Source: Dysidea avara
Lineage: Eukaryota; Porifera; Demospongiae; Dictyoceratida; Dysideidae
Direction of reading: 5' to 3'
Length of the DNA stretch: 64,000 nucleotides
NCBI RefSeq assembly: GCF_963678975.1
Contig: NC_089273.1
Coordinates: 6,193,614-6,257,613 of the forward strand
In this document: piece after piece, positions 37,601 through 49,600 of the stretch
How the letters are laid out: each line of letters opens with the position of its first letter
How positions within the stretch are numbered: position 1 is the first letter of the stretch
Notes under the pieces: generated by a model
Seen by the model: the letters and a program-made list of their open reading frames with translations, nothing else
Databases searched by the model: none
Told to the model about the DNA's origin: nothing
Position numbers and translations under genes: made by a program

Positions 37601-40600
37601 TATTACTTTTGTAATGCTCTAAAACAGCACACATTTTTCTTGAGAACTTCTATTACAACACTCATAGAACGTTCTAGAACAATCTACATTTTTCATTGGT
37701 AGATCTATGAAATTATGTACTTTTTTACTATTGAGTAGATTTTAGGGATTTTCATTTATAAGGTAGAAATTAAGTGAGGTGATGATAACAGCACCAGCTC
37801 AGTGGTTAAGTATTTAGGTGTTCAGTATGGAGATCCCTGGTTCAAACACGAGTAAGTTTTTTTCCTGAAATTTCTCATGTACCTTTATTACCCCATGGTG
37901 ACTGTTCTATTATGGTATTTCAATCCAGTGATTGACAAGTTTTAGCTTTTGCCTTGTAACTCTACAGCTGTCAGTGTAGTTTCTTTTAAACTACAAAAGG
38001 TTTGAGCTATGATAGTTAACCTATACACATACTGATTTTAAAACTATTTTAGTAAGTGGTTTACCTGGTAGTGTCTAATCACTGGACCGGAGTACTGGAC
38101 TGGAATACTGGAATGGACTACTGGACTGACATTTTTTGGTTTTACCCATTTACTACTGTACATTTGGGTGACTTGTGACAACATTTCATCACTGAGTGGT
38201 GAATTATGATACTTTAATCCTGAAATGTAACTGTGATAAGCCAAATGGATGGTTCAGTTAAATGCATTCTATCACTGCTGGACAGTATCTACTCTACTGT
38301 ATGTTAGCGTTAAAGCACTGCCGCGCGGGTGTACGAAAAATACAGTATGAGGGTGTGTGTCAAGAGGCTAATACAGCATGAGGCGAAGCCGAGTGCTGTA
38401 TTTGCCTCGAGACACCCCCGAGTACTGTATTTTTCGTACACACAAGCAAGGTGGTGCTTTAAGTGTTATATTGTTCTTCCTAGTCGTGTCTGGCTCGGAG
38501 CGATTTTCTCTAGTACTCAAACCGCTGGTCATAAAGATATCAGTAAGTGTTTAACTAATCTATTTCTAGTTGTAGAACAAACTAATAGGATTAGTTTGGT
38601 TAGTTTTAGTCATTTACAATGTCACGCACGTGATCAATCGTGTTGTCATGTTTCAAAACTTCGTGATCAGATGATCAGTAAGTGTTTGTATCTGCTATAC
38701 AGTAGAGTAGATATGTACTGTCAAGCAATGAATAGAATACATTTAATTGAACCCATTTGGCTTATCACAGCTACTTTTTAGGATCATATTCACCACTCAG
38801 TGATGAAATGTTGTCACAATTCACCCAAATGTACAGTAACCCCCACCTTAAAAATGTGCAAAACCAAAACAAATGTCAGTCCAGTAGTCCATTCCAGTAT
38901 TCCAGTCCAGTGATTAGACACTACCCGGTTTACTCTGTGGGCATAACAATAACTTGGCCTTTTTTTATGCAAACAATCTTCCGTGACTCTATGACTATTA
39001 AACAGATTTGCACCTAGCTTCGTATGTGATTGTGCTGCAATACGGCCTTAAAGTGAAACAAAGCTCAAGACAATTGAGCTACACATTTGCATTTTACAAT
39101 GGTTCTTGTAAAGTGTGTGGAAAGAATAATCTAAGCCCCCCCCCCTCCAAATGAAGAAAATTAAACTGAATTTTGAAGGTTTATATTTTACTATTGTGTG
39201 GTATGTGTGGTGCTGAAGATGGAGGGTGTTTGCAGTATTAGAATGATTCAAATTCGAGAAGGGAGCACATAGCTATGTATGCATAAAAATCGTTTTCTGT
39301 TTCTTCATGTAAATATACTCACTGTGTGGTACGCCAGCTTTCCTAGCCACACAACACACTACAGTAACTGTGTGTCTTGATATGTGACCTGTTCAGCAAA
39401 AACCTGACTTGTTTACATAATTCTGTTTTGAGATTGAAATACATTGGTTAAAAATATGTGCTACAAAAATAATTTTACACACATTTTAATTGCTCCAGTA
39501 AACCATGAAGGCAGATACAAAACCAGCTCTCCAATACACTACGCGATTTGCCACTTCATGGAGAGAAAGAATATTTTTATTTCATTTCTATACCATGAAG
39601 CAAACATGGGTTATGTGTTTTTATGCTGCAATAAAAAGTGACTTTATTGTTGCAGTTTCTCAGCTTAATTAATTAACTCTTCGAGGACCAAATTAATGTT
39701 CAAGTATGGAGGAATACGTAACTTTGTGTTACAAGGATGGAAGTGGTCTTCTGTAAAACCAAGATGGATTATTGTTTGTCATTGACTTAATGGTAATTTC
39801 ATACACAACAATAATATCTTAACAGTTTCGCTCTGCACAAAACAGTACTTGTGATATGAAGCGATGAACGGGTGATGTCGTCTCCACAGAACATCCGCTT
39901 CATTATTTCTTTATTGTGAATTTGTGAGGCAGTCACATGATCTTTTGTATACAAATTGAATTGCCCTCATGTGCTGAGTCTAATGGCATTTAGTTTGATA
40001 TGCTAGGACTAAGTACCATCAAGATATGGCCGATCAAAGTAGCAGGTGTAGAGTAATGGCGGACGATAATGGAAGAGCTAGTTTTTCTTGGCGGCTTAGC
40101 AGTGGAGATTCTCTTCAAACAAAACGATACTTGGTGTGATTTAGTCAGGAATTTCATGATGAGTATCGTTGTGTTAGTGAATTCTTTTTATTGTGTACTG
40201 ATAAGTAGTCATTAGTTTATACCAGCCCAAGTACTTGTGTCCAATATATTGGACTTTGGAACTCGAAGAGTTAAACAGCTTTCTTGCTAAATGGCATGGG
40301 TGTATTTAGGCCAAAATCTATACCTTGATAAATGCTCCTGTTCATAGTAACAAAATGACACAATTCACAATTGTGTAGCCCATTGTACTTGATCAATTAA
40401 ACAAGCGCCAGTATTTTTTTTCTTGTAGAGGTACTGTACAAATCGATTGTGTTGCTCTTCTCGTTGTCCATCACTACAACTCTGAAAGCACTTACCAGAC
40501 AACTGAAACCTTAACAGCCCATTCATTTTCCCCTATAGATACCAAAAAAGTCATAAAATGAAGTTTGGGTTTTTGTCCAGCGGGTCACACATGTCACACA

Positions 40601-43600
40601 ATGTTGCCCTTGTGTAAATTGTGAAATGGACAGACCTAAATTTTACCATATAAACTATTGTGTAAATTACTTACATAATATTTTTAAAGTTCCATAATTT
40701 TTTGAGTGCTTTGTGCTTTGTTCTTAGTAAAGAAAGGGTCTACAATAAAAACCTTGATATCATTTTATTCACCCACTCAAGAGAAATTCAAAACTCTTTA
40801 TTTACTTGTGGTAGACAAAAGGATAAAGTACGTATGTTATGCAGGAATTTGTTTATGTCCAGTTGAAGCGATAGTAAGCGATTCATTTTTCTCCACTGAA
40901 TATGCCTTTAACTATATGTGTGTGACACAAGGAAAATCTTACCACAGAAATTCGTTCTGGCAAACAATATGTGCAAATTATAATATTGTATGTTACAAAC
41001 TTAGTAAGCTATAACCGCTTCAGTAAGAGTAAGTAATTTACTTTCCCTATATAACATATTCATACATGCTTGCTGTACAAATCAATTTTTCTGTTGTTGC
41101 TACTTTGTGGGTTATATGTAACTCTGAAAGTTATTGGCATATCAGGCTGAAACTTTGCCAGAGCATATATACACACGGCTAACTATATTATGTCAGGTTG
41201 ACATTATGTTGGGTTTTTGCAGATCTTGTCACATATATTAACAAGATTTACTGTACATAGTAAAATTTTCATGAAACACTTGTAAAATAATTTACTGTGT
41301 ATATACATCTTATAATGGTCTTTATATTGTAACATGTGAAATGCCTGCATATGTTCCACTTACGGATATTTAGTTCTACAGTGATGGAAACTCCATCTTG
41401 TCCAGCTGAGCTACTCACAGTAATAAAGTAAAGTCCTAATTGGTCACGGCTGATGTTCCTCAGAGTTAGGGTTGATCTAACAATAGCGCCATTTGACTCT
41501 GCATTAGTGATTAATGATTCATTAACTGGAGTTTCAAATAGGAAGAGCCATTGTACATCTACAGGCTCAGTGGATTCAATGGTAACAGATAGTTCCACAG
41601 TATCCGATAATGACACCCGTGTCACATTGCTTCCATCAATAGTAACAGTAGGAGGTGCTATGTAATATTAAGCAATACACATGTATATTGTTTCATGTTT
41701 AAATGTTAACGTGCAACAATTATTCTTAATACTATATGCATTACATTAGAGTACATTGTGTTTGGAGTGTTATCTTTTTCTTATAATTACAAGGAGGCCA
41801 AGAAATTAGCACTGTCAAGACAATCCACACAAAAAAACCAAGCTGGAGGTGACCTGGGTGAAAAAGTTGTGAAATCAAAGGTAGCAGCTACAGTAAGTAT
41901 TAATAAATGTTAGTAGTGCATGCAGCCATTATAAAAATTTATTAGCATTTATTTATATAACCCTTAAACCTGCACATAACATTTAGTAACAATGCACTGA
42001 GAATACATATGCTGATATGTGAATCGGTTTTTATGCTTTGTCTCAAACAAAGCTATATATAACTGTCGAACTGATAAATCTATGCTATGCCATTTCTGCC
42101 AATGTATTTGTGATGTAATAAGGAATAAAACAGTACCTAGAGGCTTAACCTTCAACAAAATCCAGGAGATAAAACTCACTGAGAAACAACGTTTATGCAA
42201 TTAAAACATGCATGAAAATACATATACTTTTAGAAAATGATTCATAACTTATATACTTTTAGAAAATGATTCATAACTCCTTCCCAGTTCACTGTATCAA
42301 GCTGAAATAAACACTAATAGCTTCACCGGAAGGTCACAGCATGTAAAATTCATGTGAACCAGACATTTATAAAAATGGTTGCCAGGCCATGCACTCACAA
42401 GTTAGGGGGAACCAGACGTCGATCTGCAGCACATCATAACAAGTGAGTGAATGCTGTTACAAGGATTATTCATCCTTGTCTAAGTAGCCCAATGAATATA
42501 CTTTCCAGTAATGGGTGAATTTTTGACTAATGTAGAGTAGATAGACAAGCTTCATACACTGCCGGTTTAGAAGCCATCACGTATTCATCCATTACAAAAA
42601 AATAATTGTACATATTTCAAGCTTTGTAAAAATGCAATATATCCACATAATACATGACCATTGCAGTCACTGCCACCTTTGATTTCACAACTTTTCACTC
42701 AAGCTATTAAAAGCTGTACCCTTTTTTATGTGGATTTCATTTCATTTTGTACTGTATATCTTTGGGACTTGTTTTTGCTAATATTTTTCTTACATATCTG
42801 CAGACACAATGATTATTATTGAAGACAGAAGTTATAGTTGTATTGTTTTCATTGCCTTTTTAGTATTATTGTAATACTCCAGTAGAGTGCACATTTTGTA
42901 GGAATTCTAAATGGAAAACACGTAAACGTATTAGACCCTTTTTGTGGTGGATTTGGTGGAATTTGGAGGTGTCTAAGTTACTTAGACCCTTTTCATGCTT
43001 ATTACGCGCACCCGGACTGGTAGCGTTGGCAACGCATCGCCACCTGAAAATTAATTTAAACCCATAACTGTTGTTACGGGTGGAGTAATGGCTTGTTTCT
43101 ACTAATGAACGCTACATTTCTCTGTTACAAGCAGCTGACAACAGTGTTAAGGTACAACAACTACATAAAGGGTCTAAATAACTTAGACTTCAGACCACAG
43201 GGGTCTAAGTAATTTAGCAACCCTCAGGCCCTGTAGTAGCGCCTTCGCTTCGCTCAGGCGCCAAAACACAGGGCCATCGGGTTACTAAATTACTTAGACC
43301 CCTGTGGTCTGAAGTCTAACTATTACTTAAATCAATTTAGAACTTCTATTGGAATATATATACTTTTATGTACTATTGAGTCGATTTTAGCTACAATTTT
43401 CTTAAGTTAAATGAGGATACCAGCCATCATAGTAATGGCTCAGTAGTTAAGGATTTGGGTGTTCAATATGGAGGTCCCTGGTTAGAGCTCTATTAAGTTG
43501 ATTTTTGAAATTTTTCCATGCATTTTGAATTGGATCATAGAAAAAGTGATTAAAGGGAAGTTTTGTATACCTGAAGATATACAGTGTACTTGTGGACATT

Positions 43601-46600
43601 CATTCCCAAATTTTACCTGATTTTGACTTTTGGGCACATTATACATTACTGTTGTAGGTAAATGGTACATATTTTAAGACATACAGTAAATGCACCAACA
43701 TTGAGTTAAATTTTCCCTGAAGATGGAGACATCTATGTATTAGTTAGAATGGGTCAACAAGGTTTTTAGGATATTTAGAGACCTGAAGACAGTGTTGGTG
43801 AGGCTAACCACAAGCTTCATTGCCTTAGCTAGAAACTGATGTTGACCCATTTTAAGTGATTTAGAAAATTTCGTAGATTAGTGAGACAAAGTGGCAAACT
43901 GTGTGTGCTAGCATTGAGGTTTATCCTTAAGTCAAGTTGATCACATCAGTCTTAAGTCAAGTTGATCGTGTCAGTGCTAGTGCATTGGCGTAGCATTCAT
44001 GTTCAGTGACAATAGTGCCAGTATCAAGTAGCTACTATTCTGGGCTAGAAAGACGTTTGTCTTATCCAGAAAGTAAGCTATTAAGAATCAAATTGTAAGT
44101 GCTAGCATTGAGATTTATCCTTCAAACTTGTTTTGAGTCACACCATGCTGCACAATGGTATTGTTTAATGCATAGCTGAATGCTAATGACACCTGTCTTG
44201 TCTAGAAAGTAAGCTAACAGTAAGGACATTTTGTTTTGGGCTTTGCCAATTTTTGTTTGATGAACATAGTAAACAACCACCAGCAAGACCACAAGTTACT
44301 AACTATTTAGTAACCTTGCCTTTGGTTTCTATCGGATTTCGTAACCTTAGACATCAAAGGAAATATTACTTAAAATATTCTAAATAATAACTAGAAGTTG
44401 GTTCTAGAGATTTATTAACCCAAAATGCCCTGTGTTGTGCTGCCTAAGCAGAGCGATGGTGCTACTACAGGGTTTGAGGGTTACTAAACTATGTAGACCT
44501 TGTGGTCTGAAATCTAACTTATTTATACCTTTATGTAGTTGTTGTACCTTAACACTCTTGATAGCTGCTTGTAACAGAAAAATGTAGCGTTCATTAAGCC
44601 ACCCCTAACTGTTTTCACGAGTTAAAATTTTATTTTCAGGTGGTGATGCATTGCCAACGCTACCAGTGTTGGTGCATGCAATGAATTATGGCAAGCAAAT
44701 TCCCTTGTTTCGCTCCTTTTGTATGATCCTTAATCAAGTATAAAAAGTTACTTGCTCTTGTTTGTTTACTTTTTTGTAACATTATGACTGGTGAACACGC
44801 ACATACCACATCAAAAAAAAAGAATGCTGCCAGACTTGTTATTATTTTTGTCTGCTCAACAATCAATTACTGAAAAGTGTGAGTGGCCAATACACTTTGT
44901 TTTCAGCTATACCAGCCTGTTACACAGCACTACAAATGAAGAGCAGCATGAGAAACACCTCTCCAATCAATTTAGTCACTACAGAAAATACAGATTATTC
45001 CTGTTATAACCATAGGGAAGCCATCGTACGATGCTGTGAATTGACACCCTCAATGTAAATTGTACACAAAGGAGGCAAAAGTAAGGCCACGATGTAGTAT
45101 GCCAAAATGCACTGAAGTGACACTGAACAGCGAAAAATTCAAGCATATTGCCCAGTTGCTATCAAGTTACGTAAGTGGCATTAGAAAGTAAGCAAGTATA
45201 TCTGCCAGTCAGTCAGTCAGTCAGTCAGTCAGTCAGTCAGTCAGTCAGTCAGTCAGTCAGTCAGTCAGTCAGTCAGTCAGTCAGTCAGTCAGTCAGTCAG
45301 TCAGTCAGTCAGTCAGTCAGTCAGTCAGTCAGTCAGTCAGTCAGTCAGTCAGTCAGTCAGTCAGTCAGTCAGTCAGTCAGTCAGTCAGTCAGTCAGTCAG
45401 TCAGTCAGTCAGTCAGTCAGTCAGTCAGTCAATATGTCAGTGAGTCAGTCAAACTATAGAAAATTCCGTTAAAGATAAATTATATAGCAACCTGTTGGAA
45501 GTATTTTGGGTCATAGTGAAGGCATTTTTGGGCTTAGTTATGCTTAACAAATACTGCCAAAGCACCATGAATGTATTGTCAGGTTAGTTCTTGCCATTAT
45601 TTAGTTTTATGAGAAGAAGAAATCTCCATGCTTAACATACAATTGCTACTGTACATTTTGCTTTTAAAAAATCCAGAAAAGCCAGACACATTATGAAAAA
45701 ATTGAGTACATTTTGAGAATAATAAAAACACAATGTAAGACAGCAACAATATATAACATTTACCTGCTGGTGTCTGTGTAGGAACTGGTGTTCCACCGAG
45801 AGTGAAACCTGAATATGAGAATTACAATTTACTATACGTTATACACAGGTTGTAAACCAATCATAATAGCACATATGTGCACCTACATAATATTATGTGA
45901 CCAGGCTTGTGAAAACAGGGCTCGTGGGCACACATAATTTTTCAAACTTTGATGTGTCATAGCTTTGTATTTCATTATTGCTTGGCCATGAAATTTTCAG
46001 CACTTATTTAACATTTACATGTAGTTGGCTTTAAAGTATAAGTTTCAGAATAAAAATATGGCATCCCAGATCTGAGATGTTATGTGGTGGGGTGTAGTTT
46101 GTGCCCACATTCCCTCTTTTCACAGGCTTAGTCACATATATAGATTGTAAAGTATGTCAAAACCATGGTAGTCTGTAGTGATGGATGACTAGTTATACGT
46201 TGTTGTGTAATTAGTAGAATTTGTTCTGAATATGGTCATGCAGCATGTTGCTGAGTGTATTAGCTGTGTACATATACAGTATGAACATTAATCTTACTAG
46301 TACTAAATCTTACATAACATGTATATATGTGATCTCAATGCACGTATGGACATTGAAATTTGTATAATCTGACATAGAATTGGACAAGAAAATTGTGTCA
46401 GACTAGTGAGAAAGTATGATTATCAAGTAGAATTACTTAGAAAACATCATATTATTACATAAATAATGTCAGATTGTAGAGGTATTCAGGAATACAGAGG
46501 TGTCAGATTGTAAGAGGTTTCACTGTCAGTTGTCTAGCTAGACCTGTTTGATGTATGCTACCATCTGGAAATGCTATCAACCAACTGGAGAGATGAGTGA

Positions 46601-49600
46601 AGTCATGAAGTTACTGAAGGCTTGGATAGCAAAGGAAAAGAGAGAAAACTGAGGACCAGAGGCACCATGAGCAATAGCGCACTGAAAAGAAGCAACAAGA
46701 ACAAGCTGAAGAAAAATGGCATTATTAGAGGTATGAACAGGAGCTAGCTGAGGAGCTATGAGAAGGAGTGATTTGAGGAGAGAGCGAGATGCAAAGAAAC
46801 TGACAGAGAGAATGTCTTGCTGGGGTCAGAGTCACTGAAACTCACAAAGATGTATAATAAAAGCAAGTGATGATATTAAAGCTATCCTAAAAAACTTTTG
46901 AGAGAGCAGCTGAAGCTCATGGGAACAAAGAGAAAAAAACAGCTATTCCTACACCTCAATGACAGGAAAGGTGCAACTGGCCTACACAGCAATGACAGAT
47001 GAGAATACTTGAGATTATGACAGAGTGAAGGCTGCTATTCTTCAATGCTATAATCAATGAAGAGACCTACCAGAAATGGTGTCAGGCTGTGAGGTCATTT
47101 GAGAATAAAACACCAGTGGAACTGATTATTCATGTTAGGAATTTGGCTAGAGAAATGGATGAAGAACTCTTCAAACAGACTATTGTAGATGAAATGGATG
47201 TGCATTGATGAAGGAACAGTTTACTTATGTAAGTGTTTACCAGAAGAAGTGAAGGAGCGAAGATCTGGGTGAAGGATATAAAAGTAGTGAGGAAGCTGGT
47301 TGACTGGCTAACAATTACAAACAAGTTAGAAAGGAGAGTTGTGGGAAACTGCTCCAAATTTGAGCAACAAGAGCAAAATGTACATTCAGAGGAATGTATT
47401 TCTGTGGAATAGTGTGACACTTAGCTAAACATACTAAGAAGGTGAGTTCATCTACTACCTTGAAGAGAGAGGATGTGGTTAAGTTGGAGAAGAGGCTAAA
47501 GAGCCTCAAGTATGCTAAAATTGTGGTAGATGAGGGCATACATCAAGACAATGCCCTAATGATGCTGGATAAACATAATAGCTACCGTGGCAGAAGACAA
47601 CCAGTGAGATAGCTGCTTTATTATGAAGAGTTTGTTGAAGTGTAGTTTGTTATTGAATACTGATTGTTCTAGGACTGAGAAGTGACCTCATGGAGGAGGA
47701 GAATTTTAGTTTGGAGAGGACTATTCCTGTGCAGTGTGCACGTGTCATGTCAGTGTGCAGGGAAGAGTAGTTACCGTTAAGGCAGCAGTCTCAGACTAGC
47801 TGACACATTCAGTGTTTCTGAAATTCCTGAACTGGTGGATTTGCTGAAGAGAGATGGCAAGGCTCTTATATATATGATACGGTCAGAGTACAATTTGCTG
47901 CATATCAACCAGATTCTGACTTCTCCATACCATCCAAAAATTGTGGTTTGGTGGAGAGACTCAACAAGACACTGAAGGTAAGTAATGTTGAGGAAGTTAT
48001 ATAGTAAGTAAGGAGGATAGAGAATGGAATGGAATGTTGCCATATATATATATATGTGTTGTTTGTGTATCAGGAGGTTTCTCAATCCACTTGTGATTAT
48101 AAAATGCCGTGAAATCGGCATGGCTGTTAATGGGTTAACTGACCAAGAACGCCTTTGTAATTATGCATCACTTCAATCTACAATGAAACTTTTTTCAGAA
48201 TAGTCTTTTAATGATACATGCATATGTACATATGCAACACATCATACAGCACTAATGACATTCCAAGTATCAATGTGAACTTGCCTGAAGCTGTTTGCAC
48301 TGAGCTTGACACAGCTACCACGGTTGCATTCGATGTACCTGCAGAATACATGCGTGTGATCAGCATAAATAATTAGTGAGTACATTAATCTATACCACAT
48401 CAGCAAAACTGTGATAAAGATGTAAAAGAAAAGTGGTAGCCAAAAATGGCTGTAAAAGTTAATTCCAATCACTGCTAATAATTATTAATGATCATTTGGT
48501 ATAGAAATTACTCATTTTTGTAACTGACAGCCCTAAAGCCAACCCATTGCTGGCTTTGGGGCTTTTTTACTTGTCCTTTTGTTTCATATACGTATATATA
48601 AGAAGAAGAGAAATGTGTTTTAGTTGTTATGGTCTATTTGAAATATTTAGCTGTAAATTATATAAGTTTGCACATGAGTAATATTATCACATACAGTAGC
48701 TAAACATTCAAAAAGGGAGAATTGTTAACCGGGCTACATTTCGTATGTAGTCCAGCTAGCCGGGCTACAACTCGGCAGTGATTATAAAGATGTTTAGGCC
48801 AAAATAAATTGTGGGGATCAATTAATACTCATGTGATCAGGATGTACAACTTTGATTTCACCATGAAAACCAATCAGATGGAGAGCATTTTATTATCCTC
48901 ACCATCCTACCAGTTGAAAAAGGTGAGAACTAGTGCTATATCTATTTCACTGATCGTGTCCGCACATTTTCGAATACGGACACACCCCCGTCACAAAGCT
49001 ACCACCCTGCATGGAGTAACCACTCTAAAAGCAAGCTTACTCTCTAGGCCTTTAGTGAACTCCGTAATTTTTCCATAAACAGTTCATTAAAACATTAAAC
49101 TTAATTAACCAAAATATCTCTAGGATATGTCCATTCATCGTAACCGAACATAACCAGAATGTACTACATGATAAGTGTCACATATTAGCTGCAACACGGG
49201 GCATTCGGGCTTTGCCTGATGTGTATTCCCTCAGCAGTCTGGCATACGTATTAGGCAAAGCCCTTGTGCCCGTGTCACAGCTATTATATGCGACATCTTT
49301 ATAGGATGACTTGTACTAGAGCTGAATTTGCTACAGTTGTATGTAGCTGAACTCTTCACAAACTTGTTACAAAACATTCTAAAACACTTGCTTATTATGT
49401 TCGATACATTGCTAAAATAGTCATAACTGCACTATTAGAGTATCTCAGTTGCCACTAATTGCATGTGATTGGTTATTTTTTAAGTATAACTCAATGGTGT
49501 TTATAATCTAAACCACTGAAAAGTATTTATACAGTGATCAATTCCTCTATCTTTCGATTATAGACTCGTTCCCTTGAGCTGTTTGCCTTGTACACATGGC

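Noticed and set aside
37795-37860. Functional tRNA gene
   Set aside because: A- and B-box-like sequences are present, but the acceptor and anticodon stems do not pair and a related copy at 43.4 kb sits in a repeat.
38329-38781. 150-codon plus-strand frame
   Set aside because: It runs over a hairpin MITE and its flank. No domain, no splice support and composition unlike a protein.
40706-41014. 102-codon plus-strand frame in intron 5
   Set aside because: No domain, no neighbouring splice sites, and composition typical of AT-rich chance frames.
45175-45459. Open frame of Gln-Ser-Val-Ser repeats
   Set aside because: It is the translation of the GTCA microsatellite. Any frame of a 4-bp repeat stays open, and no unique coding sequence surrounds it.
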